Made by a program: the position numbers and the translations under genes. A stretch of DNA of 64,000 nucleotides from the NCBI GenBank assembly GCA_964614945.1, contig CAZTNW010000003.1:1-64000 (forward strand). The letters run 5' to 3'. The notes under the pieces were generated by a model. That model saw only the letters and a list, made by a program, of their open reading frames with translations. It ran no database searches and was not told the DNA's origin. Source of the DNA: CAZTNW01 sp964614945 (lineage in GTDB: Bacteria > Caldisericota > JANLFM01). The stretch's first letter is position 1. Each line of letters starts with the position of its first letter. Of the stretch, positions 1-9,503 are shown one piece after another.

Positions 1-361
<361 letters not shown>

Positions 362-428
362 GAAACTCCTCATTGGAGTTAAGCTCTGGAAAAGACAGGA
401 CAAGCAGAGCTTGTACCTGCTGCCTACA

Positions 429-445
429 CTGTTTAGTTTTCAAGG
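429..445 (-). promoter_or_regulatory. 16S leader box (processing/antitermination-type sequence)
   Basis: In the transcribed 16S leader the sequence CCTTGAAAACTAAACAG occurs about 70 nt before mature 16S. Near-identical boxes precede 16S and 23S genes in Bacillus and Clostridia, where they form part of rRNA processing or antitermination signals. The role here is by analogy; the motif is read directly. Confidence 0.55.
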
Positions 446-559
446 TACAACCAGAGAGGCGAACTCCCTGTGTTCGACTCCCGAAAATGGAAAAAAAATT
501 CTAAGGCCACCTGGCTTCATGGAATTTCCTTTTCGGTTGTCAAACTCTAAAGCAATAGC

Positions 560-588
560 ATTATAGGGACGCATTCCCTCCCTGTCAA
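560..588 (-). promoter_or_regulatory. rRNA operon promoter, perfect sigma-70/sigma-A consensus
   Basis: On the minus strand TTGACA (583-588) and TATAAT (560-565) are separated by exactly 17 bp, a 12/12 consensus match about 200 nt upstream of mature 16S. It is the only plausible driver of the 16S gene visible here. The GGGAC/GTCCC-like spacer is GC-rich. Confidence 0.9.
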
Positions 589-643
589 TAGATAAACAAG
601 TCTCCTGGAAAATTTTCTACTTTCCTCCTCGTTTCCGGTGGGG

Positions 644-3025
644 CTAAACGATTTTCCGGATGAAGCGGCGGTAGATGAACTCGGCGAGGAAGAGAAGGGC
701 TGCGGAAAGTAACAGCCAAGAGAGAAGGGGGTAGCGCCTCGCGATCTGCGGCAGATCGGAGAAGATTCCCTCGTCCAGGCCGGGGCGGATTTTCCCTCCG
801 GTGAGGAAAGAGATCCGCTCCAGGTTTCCGGAGGAGTAGATCATGCTCGTGAGCTCGAGGTCCGGGAGCCAGAAGCTCTCCAAGTACCTGATCTCCCCGA
901 GGTAAATGCTCAGGTGGTAGGTTCCCCTTCCCCACAGCCCGATTCGTTCCTCGTAGCGAGAGGGACCGACTTTCTTACCCTGCATGCGCAGGGACTGCCC
1001 TTCCGGTCCGAGAAGGTTGATGAGGGGAGGAGAGGAGGAGGAAGAGTAAAGCTCGAGCCGGAGGGAATTGCCCTCCTTCTCCACGGAAACCGGGAGCTCC
1101 TCCCGCAGCGGGGCCACCCAGTTGATCATCTCTCGCCAGAAGAGGGGGAATTCCTCCCAGGAAAGCCATTCTTCGGTCCAGGGACCGGCAAAATCGCCCA
1201 GCCAGGCGAGTACTCTGCCCTGTCCCTGTGGCCAGGCCGCTAAAACTGGGTCTCTCCTCTCCGCACTCTGGTAGAAAACAGCGGCCTGCTCCCTGGCCTG
1301 CACCTTCAAATAACCCTTGAGAGGAGGAGGAGAGTGAGCGGGGATACTATAGGCCAGCCCGGTGAACTGGAGGGGGAGCTCCCCCTCCTCCACTTTCTTT
1401 TCCGGTTTTTCCTCGCTCGGGGGGTAGATCAGCGAGGGAATTTCGGCGGGGTTATTCACCTGGGCGTAACGGCCCGCCCCTAGCTCGGCGACCTGCTGCA
1501 TGAAATCAATATCGGCATCCTCCCCCACGGCTACGGCGGTGGTATAGATTCCTTTTCTCCTCGCTTCCGTCACCAGCCGGGAGAATTCCCCTTCCTGAGA
1601 CTTACCGTCCGAGATGAAGATCACATACTTCAGGGTCTCGCCCAAACCCTCGAGCTGGGCGTAAGCTTCCTCCAGGGCGAGGAAAGCGTTCGTCCCTCCC
1701 CCAGGACCTTTGGTCATGATCTTCTCCTTGATCTGGGCGAAGCTTCTCCCCGCACCGAGGGGAAGGAGCCACTGCGGTCGATCGGCGAAGATCAGGACGC
1801 CTACCTGGTCCTTTGCCCGCAAAGGAGCGGAGGCGTGAAGGGCAATCTCCTCGGCCAGCTCGAGCTTCTCGTATTCTCCTGTGGTCTTCCACATCGAGGA
1901 GGAATTGTCGATCACCATCAGCGCGGCCAGTTCGGGCAGGTCTTCCTCCAAACGGGGCCTGGAGATCACGGGTAAGAGCTCTTCGAGGTCGCTCTGGAAA
2001 TAGTTTCCCAAAGTAAAGGAATTCTTACCCCCGAGGAGGGCGAGTCCGCCCCCTTGAACCCTGACGTACTCGCTCAAGGCTTGGACCTGTGGAGTGGAGA
2101 GCTCCTCGCGGGAGAGATCTAGGAGGAAAATCCCCTCATAGGCGCTGAGTTCCCAGCTCTGTGTTTTGAGCTCGGCGGGGGCCTTGAGCTCCACCTGGAG
2201 GCCCTGTCCCTCCAAGAAGTGGAAGAAGCTCTCCCCCCCTGGCTGGGAGGAGATAATGAGCAGCCCCTTCCGCGCCAGTACCCGGCTGAAATGAAAGGCA
2301 GAATTGTTCTCGATGAAGAAGTCCCCTCGGCCCCTTATTTCACCCTCTAAGGAATGCGTCCCCGCCTCCTCGAAGGAGAGGGGAAGCTGAAAAGTGTTTA
2401 GGCCTTCGTTCAGGGAGAGGGTTTCCTCCATCAGCTCTTCCCCGTCGATCGAGAGGCGGAGTATGCCCTCCGCGATCCCTTGTGCGTGAAGGAGAATACG
2501 CAGCTGGAAGACCTCCCCCGCGGAGACCGTTCTGGGTGCGGAAAGGAGGAGGGAGAGGTCGTCCCGCGACGCGGCGAGGGGGATCGAATCCACCTTTATT
2601 CCCGCCGATCGGCAGACCTCGATGCCAGCTTCCAGATCGCCCCCCGTATCCCAGCCGTCGCTCAGGAGGACGATCTTTCCTCCTCGGGGAGAAATCAGGG
2701 AGGAGGCCCTGCTCAGAGCTGAACCGATATCGGATGAGCGCTCGTCTCCGAAATAGAGGACCTTGCCCTCGACTCCCGCTTGCCGGGGAAGGTCCTCCTC
2801 GCTCAGAGCCGCTCCCGCAGAGCGGGAGCGGTCCACCAGGAAGAGGAGGGTTCCTCCCGCGGAAGTGGAGACAACTTCCGCCTGGCAAAGCGCCAGGGCC
2901 AGAAGGAGCAGGATCAGGGAGCGCAGAAGGGCGGAGAGCCATCCCTTCTTCCTCAGGGGAAACCAGAACAGTGGGAGGAGAAGAAGGATCAGGAGCCAAA
3001 GAGGGCAGATTAGCTCAAACCTCAT
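644..3025 (-). CDS. Membrane-anchored von Willebrand factor A protein with amidotransferase-like segment
   Basis: Last gene of the MoxR/DUF58/VWA operon. Two N-terminal membrane segments (about residues 5-25 and 32-50) are followed by a first VWA-like stretch beginning FLVDRSRSA, a glutamine-amidotransferase-like fold region around GGGLALLGG, and a well-preserved second VWA domain with the MIDAS motif MVIDNSSSM and downstream T (GGGTNAF) and D (FISDG). A C-terminal membrane segment precedes a basic tail. Proteins of this architecture accompany MoxR ATPases and are thought to act in metal-dependent protein assembly or envelope stress; the substrate is unknown. The ATG at 3025 was preferred to one 21 nt upstream because family members begin with MRFE-like hydrophobic N-termini; it overlaps the upstream gene by 11 nt, suggesting translational coupling. 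Confidence 0.85.
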   Translation of the reverse strand: MRFELICPLWLLILLLLPLFWFPLRKKGWLSALLRSLILLLLALALCQAEVVSTSAGGTLLFLVDRSRSAGAALSEEDLPRQAGVEGKVLYFGDERSSDIGSALSRASSLISPRGGKIVLLSDGWDTGGDLEAGIEVCRSAGIKVDSIPLAASRDDLSLLLSAPRTVSAGEVFQLRILLHAQGIAEGILRLSIDGEELMEETLSLNEGLNTFQLPLSFEEAGTHSLEGEIRGRGDFFIENNSAFHFSRVLARKGLLIISSQPGGESFFHFLEGQGLQVELKAPAELKTQSWELSAYEGIFLLDLSREELSTPQVQALSEYVRVQGGGLALLGGKNSFTLGNYFQSDLEELLPVISRPRLEEDLPELAALMVIDNSSSMWKTTGEYEKLELAEEIALHASAPLRAKDQVGVLIFADRPQWLLPLGAGRSFAQIKEKIMTKGPGGGTNAFLALEEAYAQLEGLGETLKYVIFISDGKSQEGEFSRLVTEARRKGIYTTAVAVGEDADIDFMQQVAELGAGRYAQVNNPAEIPSLIYPPSEEKPEKKVEEGELPLQFTGLAYSIPAHSPPPLKGYLKVQAREQAAVFYQSAERRDPVLAAWPQGQGRVLAWLGDFAGPWTEEWLSWEEFPLFWREMINWVAPLREELPVSVEKEGNSLRLELYSSSSSPPLINLLGPEGQSLRMQGKKVGPSRYEERIGLWGRGTYHLSIYLGEIRYLESFWLPDLELTSMIYSSGNLERISFLTGGKIRPGLDEGIFSDLPQIARRYPLLSWLLLSAALLFLAEFIYRRFIRKIV

Positions 3026-4706
3026 GTCTCGATCGCATGATCTCATCGATTAAGAAGAAGAAGAGAGCGATCAGGAGGAGGGTACGGGTGAAATCTAAGG
3101 GATGATCCCGCACCTCCCACACCGTGCCATAAGGCCGCGGGTCAAGGGAACGCAGGAGATTGGATTCCTCAAAACCTGCTGGCATCCGGGCGAAAATTGA
3201 CCAGCCGTCCGCCAGTTCTTCCCCGTAGAGCCCGGGGGGCCGTCCTCCTCCCGCCCAGGAGGGAAGAAGAGGGGAGATCAGCTCTCCCCTCGCTCCATCG
3301 CTCTGGGTGAGCCAGTTGAGGGCGTTGGAAAGGAAGATGGGAAAGGAGGGATCGAGGGGGAAGTTGGAGAGGGAGAGACTGGGGGCAAAGACGATCACCC
3401 TCTGTCCACCCAGCTCCCCCCGCAGGATGAGGGGAGTCTGATTCCAGAAGGCGATGGGCCTGAGGGAGGGAGGATAGAGGAAAGAGGGCACCTCGTAAAA
3501 GGAGAGGGGCTCTAAATCGACGAAACGCAAGAGAGGGTCGGCGAGGGGGTAGGCAAAGCCGCTCGTCGTAGTCCCCGTCCAGGGGAAGAGCTCGTCGGTT
3601 GGGGGAGGGTGGAAGATTAGGGTGGGGTGGTTGGGCCAGGGCGCCGGGACGGAATTCTCCGTAATCACGATATCCGCCTCGATCTCCGGGCGGTAGTCGA
3701 TGGGCAGAACCTCCACCACTCGGGCACCGAGGGCCTCGAGGGCACTCCGCAGAAAGGGGGAGGAGGAAACAAGGAGAACGCGGGGAGCTTGAGGGGGACT
3801 GATCAGGTAGAAATTGTCCCAGAGAAAATAATCCTCGTCGGCCAGCGTTATCTTGACAAGCGACGGGCTGGCGCTCAACTGGAGCTTCAGGTCGAGAATG
3901 TCCATAGCCTCCGCCGCCACCGTCTTTTCCCCGGTTAGCTCATCGTCCTCTTCCACGGTCAGGTGGAACTCGCGCGCGGAGCGGCTGAAGTTGCCCAGCT
4001 TGATCCATAGGAGCTCCTCGTCCAGCTCTGCCTGCAGGATCCCGGCATTCTCGACCGCCCCTCCTATATAGACAGGGTAGAGGACGAGGTGGGGGAATTT
4101 TCTCGCGAGAGAGCCCATGGCAAAATCGGAGAGGATATAGACGGAGAGGGTGGAATTCCCGGCCTTTTCCTCCAGGGAAGCGAGAAGGGATTCGAGGTCG
4201 CTTGTGGGGGAAAAAGAGGGGGTGAGCCTCTCCAAGGAGGGGAGAAGCTCTCTCGCGTAGCTGGTGAAATCGACTAGCATCTGGGGGGAGGAGCCAAAGG
4301 ACCAGAGGGAGATAAGGTCGTTGGCCGCAAGCAGGCGATTGAGGAGTCTCCCGGCTTCCTCCCGGGCCCGCTCGAACCTGGTAGGTGCGAGATCATCTGC
4401 CAGCATGGAGAGGGAGGTGTCCAGGGCGATGGCGCATCTGCGGCCGGCGAGAGAACCCAAAGCTGTTTCCGGCACGGCAGAGGAGAGGGAGAGAAGGAGC
4501 AGGAAGAGGAGCTCCACGAAGAAGAGCAGGTTGCGAAAAGTCCGCCAGCGGGTGAAGCGGGTGAGCACATCGCGCTTGGCCCGCATGAAGAGGAAGACCT
4601 GGGATACGGAGAATCTCTTGCGCCGGGGGCGGCGGAAGAAGAGCACAACGAAGACAACGAGGGCGAAAAGCGAGAGGAGAAACCAGGGCGAGGCGAAGAG
4701 GATCAA
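3015..4706 (-). CDS. BatA-type membrane protein with VWA domain
   Basis: 563 residues. The N-terminus matches the aerotolerance-regulator (BatA N-terminal) pattern: a membrane helix beginning ASPWFLLSL, a basic loop, then a second helix at about 60-78. A VWA domain follows with MIDAS residues in ALDTSLSM (DxSxS). The C-terminal half resembles the amidotransferase-like region of such proteins and ends with a further membrane helix before IDEIMRSRHEV. The TTG start forms a TTGA overlap with the stop of the DUF58 gene, so the two are probably translationally coupled. It is probably a membrane partner of the MoxR chaperone, but no experimental role can be read from sequence. Confidence 0.85.
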   Translation of the reverse strand: MILFASPWFLLSLFALVVFVVLFFRRPRRKRFSVSQVFLFMRAKRDVLTRFTRWRTFRNLLFFVELLFLLLLSLSSAVPETALGSLAGRRCAIALDTSLSMLADDLAPTRFERAREEAGRLLNRLLAANDLISLWSFGSSPQMLVDFTSYARELLPSLERLTPSFSPTSDLESLLASLEEKAGNSTLSVYILSDFAMGSLARKFPHLVLYPVYIGGAVENAGILQAELDEELLWIKLGNFSRSAREFHLTVEEDDELTGEKTVAAEAMDILDLKLQLSASPSLVKITLADEDYFLWDNFYLISPPQAPRVLLVSSSPFLRSALEALGARVVEVLPIDYRPEIEADIVITENSVPAPWPNHPTLIFHPPPTDELFPWTGTTTSGFAYPLADPLLRFVDLEPLSFYEVPSFLYPPSLRPIAFWNQTPLILRGELGGQRVIVFAPSLSLSNFPLDPSFPIFLSNALNWLTQSDGARGELISPLLPSWAGGGRPPGLYGEELADGWSIFARMPAGFEESNLLRSLDPRPYGTVWEVRDHPLDFTRTLLLIALFFFLIDEIMRSRHEV

Positions 4707-5605
4707 TGGACGATTCCCCCCTCCGGCAGGAGCCGGAGCATTACCTCCTCCACCGGGAGGGAGGAGGGACAGCAGAGGTAGGGTACCTGGTGAGAGGCAC
4801 AGAAGTCCTTCAGCTCCTGCCGCCAGTGCTGGAAAGCGAAGCGGAAGGTGCGGCGGGAGAAAGGATCCAGGGAGACATCGACTTTAGTCCCCCACTCCAA
4901 GTCCTCGAGCTCGAAGTCCCCACTCCAGTTCGGCTCAATTTCCTCGGGGGCCACGATGTGGAGGAAGACGACCTGGTAACCACGGGAGAGGAGGCGTTTG
5001 ACTCCGACTTCCACCCCCAGCGGGCTCATGGCGTCGGAAAGGATGAAGAGAAGACCCGGCCGCGGGTTCATCCGCGCGTATTCCTCGAAGGTGGCATTCA
5101 GGTCGCAGGGGCCTTGCGGGGATAAGCCGGCCAGGAAGCGGAAGAAGGGCGGGATCATTCCCCTTCCCCGCTTTTCTGGAAAAATGTAATGGGAAGGGAG
5201 GCTCTGCAGGGTCACCCAGTTGTAGCCAGAGAGGGCCACGTATCCCAGAGCCGCGCTCAGGCGGCGAGCGAAGAGCAGTTTGTTGGGAGTACCCCAATCC
5301 ATCGAACGGGAGCAGTCCAGCAGGAGGTGAAGGACAAAGCCCTCTTCATCGCGGAAGACCTTCACGAACATCCTCTCCAGACGGGCGAAGGAATTCCAGT
5401 CCACGATGCGGAAATCGTCGCCGAACGAGTAGGTACGGTAGTCAGAGAATTCCACGGAAGCCCCGCCTTTTCTTACTAAATGCTCTCCCGCTCCTTTACC
5501 CGGGATTCCCGGCCGCGGCTTGAAGCGAAAGAGGGACAGCCGACGCAGGAAAGCATCGGAGAAGCGGGGGAAAAGAGAGGAGCTCTCCGGACCTCTAATT
5601 GCCAA
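4703..5605 (-). CDS. DUF58 domain protein (MoxR-associated)
   Basis: 300 residues with the DUF58 signature: FSDYRTYSFGDDFRIVDWN near residues 53-71, followed by a degenerate VWA-like fold starting LLLDCSRSMDWG. DUF58 proteins are nearly always encoded next to MoxR AAA+ ATPases and VWA proteins, as here. They are cytoplasmic or membrane-peripheral and presumed to be MoxR clients or adaptors. The start is a TTG that overlaps the moxR stop codon by 11 nt; no ATG lies near the expected N-terminus, so the exact start is less sure than the identity. Confidence 0.88.
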   Translation of the reverse strand: MAIRGPESSSLFPRFSDAFLRRLSLFRFKPRPGIPGKGAGEHLVRKGGASVEFSDYRTYSFGDDFRIVDWNSFARLERMFVKVFRDEEGFVLHLLLDCSRSMDWGTPNKLLFARRLSAALGYVALSGYNWVTLQSLPSHYIFPEKRGRGMIPPFFRFLAGLSPQGPCDLNATFEEYARMNPRPGLLFILSDAMSPLGVEVGVKRLLSRGYQVVFLHIVAPEEIEPNWSGDFELEDLEWGTKVDVSLDPFSRRTFRFAFQHWRQELKDFCASHQVPYLCCPSSLPVEEVMLRLLPEGGIVH

Positions 5606-6560
5606 AGCGCTCGATCAGATCCTCGAGGACAAAGTCAGGGGTGATCCCTTCCGCCTGGGCTTCGAAGTTCAGAAGCAGCCTGTGCCTGAGGGCAGAAAGC
5701 GCCACTGCCTTTATGTCCTCGCGGGAGACGTTGAAACGGCCCTCCTCCAGGGCCCGCACCTTGGCCGCCAGGATTAGGCCCTGGGCGCCGCGCGGGCTCG
5801 CCCCGAAACGGACGTAGCGGCGCACTTTCTCCCCCGATTTGGCGTTGCTCGGCCGCGACGCTTCCACCAGGTCGATGGCGTACTCGTAGACCGGCTGGGA
5901 GACGGGTACCTCCCGCGCCAGGATGCTCATTTGCTGCAGGAGCGCGGCATCGGCGACCTTCTTCGGCTTATAGGTCACATGCCCGGTGGTGCGGGAGAGG
6001 ATCTCCACCATCTCGCGGTCCGTAGGGTACTGAATCAGGATCTTGAAGAAAAACCGATCCAGTTGCGCTTCGGGCAGGGGGTAAGTTCCCTCCATCTCGA
6101 TCGGGTTCTCGGTGGCGAAGACGTAGAAGGGCTGGGGCAGAGCGTAGGTGGCCCGGGCCACGGTCACCGTCCCCTCCTGCATGGCCTCAAGTAGGGCTGA
6201 CTGCGTCTTGGGGGTAGCCCGGTTGACCTCGTCGGCGAGGATGACGTGAGCGAAAAGAGGCCCTTCCTGGAAGCGGAAGCGCTTCTTGCCGAACTCCTCC
6301 TCCAAGACCATCGTTCCGGTGATATCGGCCGGCATCAGGTCGGGGGTGAATTGAATACGGGAGAACTGTAGCTCCAGGGCCTCGGCCAAAGCGCGGATCA
6401 TCAGCGTCTTCCCCAAGCCCGGCACTCCCTCGATCAGGGCGTGGCCTCGGGCCACGAGGCAGGTCAAAAGACTCCGCACCACCGCTTCCTGACCAACGAT
6501 AATCTTACCGACCTCCAGGCGCAATTGCTGCATCACTTCGCCAAATTTTTCCGGGTTCAC
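5595..6560 (-). CDS. moxR: MoxR-family AAA+ ATPase
   Basis: 321 residues, typical length for MoxR. Walker A GVPGLGKT (about 42-49), Walker B VILADEVNRATP (about 107-118), sensor-1 region FVFATENPIE-like (VFATENPIE), and the C-terminal lid with RFGASPRG. MoxR ATPases are ATP-driven chaperones that insert metal or assemble complexes, often with VWA partners supplied by neighbouring genes. The GTG start forms a 4-nt GTGA overlap with the preceding gene, placing it second in the operon. Confidence 0.95.
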   Translation of the reverse strand: MNPEKFGEVMQQLRLEVGKIIVGQEAVVRSLLTCLVARGHALIEGVPGLGKTLMIRALAEALELQFSRIQFTPDLMPADITGTMVLEEEFGKKRFRFQEGPLFAHVILADEVNRATPKTQSALLEAMQEGTVTVARATYALPQPFYVFATENPIEMEGTYPLPEAQLDRFFFKILIQYPTDREMVEILSRTTGHVTYKPKKVADAALLQQMSILAREVPVSQPVYEYAIDLVEASRPSNAKSGEKVRRYVRFGASPRGAQGLILAAKVRALEEGRFNVSREDIKAVALSALRHRLLLNFEAQAEGITPDFVLEDLIERFGN

Positions 6561-7993
6561 GGTTGCTCCTCCAATTGCATGAAGTAGCGGCTCACCAGGC
6601 TCCTGAGGTCCAGGGGTAGGACCTGACGCGCGAAGCCCTCCGCCGCCCTCCGACGGAAATCAGCGAGAAGGGTTTTATAATCGATTAGGGAACCCTCCTC
6701 GACCTGTCCCTCTCCCACGCGGTAGAGCTGATAGTTCTCCTTCCCTTCTCTCGGCAATACCATCGTTTCTCCTCCGGCTTCCCTGAGCTCGCGCGGCACG
6801 TAGATCAGACCGCCTGTCGGCTCATCGGACTTGCCCTGCGGAGCCTTGATGTATTCCTTCTGCTCCGCGGCCTGTGCGCCTTTCTCCAGGGATCCCTCTC
6901 CCACTGTTCCCAGGCCAGAAGGGCCTTCGGTGGAAAGGTCTCCCTCCAGGCTCCCGGCAATGGTGGCAGTCTTCTCCCCGGGAAGGGAACCGCTCCCCTG
7001 CTTCACACTCTGCAGCAGGTCAGACACCTGGCTGAGCAGGGTCTCCTCGATTGGGAAAAGGGAAGAGAGCTCCTTCACCCTCTCCTCGAGTTTCCACCCT
7101 CTCTGCTCGAGGGAATTGGCCAGCTCCGTCAGGGTAGACTTTAATGGCCCGGCGGGTAACTGGTCCAATTTATCCAGGATCCCGCGGGCGAGCCGGTTCA
7201 TCTCCTCCTCACTCAGCTTCTTGAGCTGCTCGAGGGCGGCTTCGTTCCCGGCCTCCAGCCCCTTGGCTAGAAAAGAGAGCTCATCGATTGAAGCCAGGGC
7301 GTCCTGCGCCCGCTCATCGCTCGCCCTTACCTGCTCGAGCAGGGCTCTCCCCTCCTCGAGCAGGTTCCCGGCCGTCGACCAGTCGTCCTCCTCGATCATC
7401 TTTCGTGCCTTGAGCAGATCGAGGGAGAGGATCTGCCGCTCATAGCCGGGGAGGAAGGAGGAGAGCTCGAGCAGCAAGTCAATGCGGGTCAGGGCCTGCT
7501 CCTCTAAATCCCGTGAAAAACGGATCGAGGGTAGGAAGGGAGAGACAGAAAAGAGGAGGATGGCAATCAGAATAAGTGAGGTCGGCAGGTGAAAATCTCC
7601 ACGGGGGAGGGAAATCTTTCCCCCCAGTTCCCGGAGGCGACGGGCGGTGTCCTCGAGCAGACGGCTCTCCAGCTGATTGAGTCCGCCCTCCTTTTTCAGT
7701 ACCTCGAAAGAGGTAATGAGCCTCTCTTCGAGTTTCAGGTGTCGGTCGGCGAGCCAGGCCGCCTGGCGAGAATCGGGTTTTCCTTTGAGCCAGAGGAGGA
7801 AGCCTGAAGGAAGGATGACCAGGGGGATGAGGAAGACAAAGGAAGGAGGAGAGAAAGCGAAGAGGGCAGAGAAGGATAGGATGAGGGACTCCGCTAAAAG
7901 AAAGTAAACCAGGGACCAGATCAGATACCGCGCCGCCGAATTTCGCCGAGCCAGAAGAGCGACTCTCTTGAACTGAGCATCCAAAAAATCCAT
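6557..7993 (-). CDS. Membrane-anchored coiled-coil protein of the MoxR operon, function unknown
   Basis: First gene of the five-gene MoxR operon; about 478 residues. Two closely spaced membrane helices (about 25-65) and a third near 140 are followed by a long acidic and basic helical region rich in Leu/Glu (residues about 170-330), a low-complexity linker, and a compact C-terminus ending in a VSRYFMQLEEQP-type motif. Similarly built proteins with N-terminal membrane helices and a helical body are common in MoxR/DUF58/VWA clusters, but I cannot assign a family with certainty. ATG 7993, preceded by AAGG, was chosen over an upstream in-frame TTG. It is probably the structural or regulatory component that sets the membrane context for the VWA proteins. 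Confidence 0.75.
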   Translation of the reverse strand: MDFLDAQFKRVALLARRNSAARYLIWSLVYFLLAESLILSFSALFAFSPPSFVFLIPLVILPSGFLLWLKGKPDSRQAAWLADRHLKLEERLITSFEVLKKEGGLNQLESRLLEDTARRLRELGGKISLPRGDFHLPTSLILIAILLFSVSPFLPSIRFSRDLEEQALTRIDLLLELSSFLPGYERQILSLDLLKARKMIEEDDWSTAGNLLEEGRALLEQVRASDERAQDALASIDELSFLAKGLEAGNEAALEQLKKLSEEEMNRLARGILDKLDQLPAGPLKSTLTELANSLEQRGWKLEERVKELSSLFPIEETLLSQVSDLLQSVKQGSGSLPGEKTATIAGSLEGDLSTEGPSGLGTVGEGSLEKGAQAAEQKEYIKAPQGKSDEPTGGLIYVPRELREAGGETMVLPREGKENYQLYRVGEGQVEEGSLIDYKTLLADFRRRAAEGFARQVLPLDLRSLVSRYFMQLEEQP

Positions 7994-8218
7994 GGCCTTA
8001 AACCCCAATAATTAGATGAAGTGGAGCGGAGAAACGTTCAGGCAATAAAGCCCCTTCGAGAGGCCAGGGTCCCAAGAGAGTAGCCGGGGAAGAAATCCGG
8101 TTATTCCTCCCGGTAGAGATCAGTGATCAATTTTTTCGAGAATAGGTCCTGAAAATCTTCGAAGATTGCGGGGACTCTTCTGCTGACTTTTCAGAAAGGC
8201 CAATCGAGGCTGAAAGAT

Positions 8219-9436
8219 CTAATCCAATTTCAGACGCAGGAAATGTTTCTTCCCCACTCGCAGGACGGAGCCGTCGGCAACCTCTTCCAGCACCGGGCGC
8301 TCGCTGTAAGCGAGAGGGATGGAGTTGAGGTAGATCCCTCCCTGCTTGAGCAGACGCCTGGCCTCGGATTTGGAGGGAACGAGCTTCTTTTCGAGCAGGA
8401 AGGAGAGGAGATCGAGAGGGAGGTAGATTTTGGCCTCCTCCATCTCCGTGGGCACTCCCTTCGCGGAGAAAACCTTATGAAATTCCTCCCTGGCCCGGAG
8501 GGCCTCGCCTTCAGAATGCATCCAGGCCACGATGCGGGAGGCCAGTTCCAGTTTTACGTCGCGCGGATTTGTCCTTTCCTCCGCGAGATCGGCCCGCAGG
8601 CGGGAGAGCTCGATGGGGTCCATCAATTTCAGGTATTCGAAGTAGTGGGGCATCACGGCATCAGGGATCGACATCACTTTGCCGAACATCTCCGCCGGCG
8701 GATCGAGGACGGCGATGTCGTTGTCCAGGCTCTTCGACATCTTCTGCACGCCGTCCGTCCCCTCTAAGATGGGCATCGTCAGGCAGATCTGGGGTTCCTG
8801 CCCCATTTCCCGCTGCAGCTCCCGCCCCACGATGAAGTTGAAAAGCTGGTCGTGCCCTCCCATCTCCACATCCGCTTCGACCGCGCAGGAATCGTAGGCC
8901 ACCATCAGGGCGTAGAGGAGCTCGTGCAAGTAGATGGGAATGCTGCTTGCGAATCTCCGCTGGAAATCCTCCCGCTCTAACATCTGGGCCACGGTGAACC
9001 TCGCCCCCAGCTCGACCACTTCCTTCAGGCTGAGCCTCTCCAGCCACTGGCTGTTGTAGACGACGCGAGTCTTATCCGGATTGAGGATCTTCACCACCTG
9101 CTCCCGGTAGGTGCGGGCATTTTGGTCGACCTCCTCCTTGGTGAGAGGGGGCCGCACGGCGCAGCGTCCGCTGGGATCGCCGATGCGGGCGGTGAAGTCT
9201 CCGATCACGAAGACCACCTCGTGCCCGAGGTCCTGGAACTGTCGCATCTTCAGCAGGCAGACCACGTGGCCGAGGTGAATGTCAGGACGGGAGGGATCGG
9301 CCCCGTATTTGATTACCAGGGGTTTTCCGCTCTTGAGCGACTTCTCGAGCTTCAGGAGGAGGTCCTCGGGGGTGACGAGGTCCAGTGCACCTTCCTTCAG
9401 GATTTCCCACTGCTTTTCGGCGGATACCATTTTCAT
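8219..9436 (-). CDS. tyrS: Tyrosyl-tRNA synthetase
   Basis: Charges tRNA-Tyr. The class I signature HLGH (in PDIHLGHVV, near residue 54 of the chosen protein) and KMSKS (in VQKMSKSLDN) are both present, and a C-terminal S4 RNA-binding domain begins around PSKSEARRLLKQGGIYLN. The HIGH variant HLGH with the preceding GADPSRPDI belongs to the TyrZ-like type rather than the E. coli type. ATG 9436 is used because the longer frame begins with a TTG lacking a ribosome site. It is the last gene of the infC-rplT-pheST-mutS2 run, 67 bp after mutS2. Confidence 0.95.
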   Translation of the reverse strand: MKMVSAEKQWEILKEGALDLVTPEDLLLKLEKSLKSGKPLVIKYGADPSRPDIHLGHVVCLLKMRQFQDLGHEVVFVIGDFTARIGDPSGRCAVRPPLTKEEVDQNARTYREQVVKILNPDKTRVVYNSQWLERLSLKEVVELGARFTVAQMLEREDFQRRFASSIPIYLHELLYALMVAYDSCAVEADVEMGGHDQLFNFIVGRELQREMGQEPQICLTMPILEGTDGVQKMSKSLDNDIAVLDPPAEMFGKVMSIPDAVMPHYFEYLKLMDPIELSRLRADLAEERTNPRDVKLELASRIVAWMHSEGEALRAREEFHKVFSAKGVPTEMEEAKIYLPLDLLSFLLEKKLVPSKSEARRLLKQGGIYLNSIPLAYSERPVLEEVADGSVLRVGKKHFLRLKLD

Positions 9437-9503
9437 TCTATCTTGCTCTTTCTCGAATTTTGCCAATATTAGAGGCAAAGCGCAGGTTTGTAAATTGGAG
9501 ATC

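Noticed and set aside
8009..8218. Possible T-box or riboswitch between tyrS and the MoxR operon
   Set aside because: It is downstream of tyrS, not upstream, and no T-box motif or terminator was recognised.
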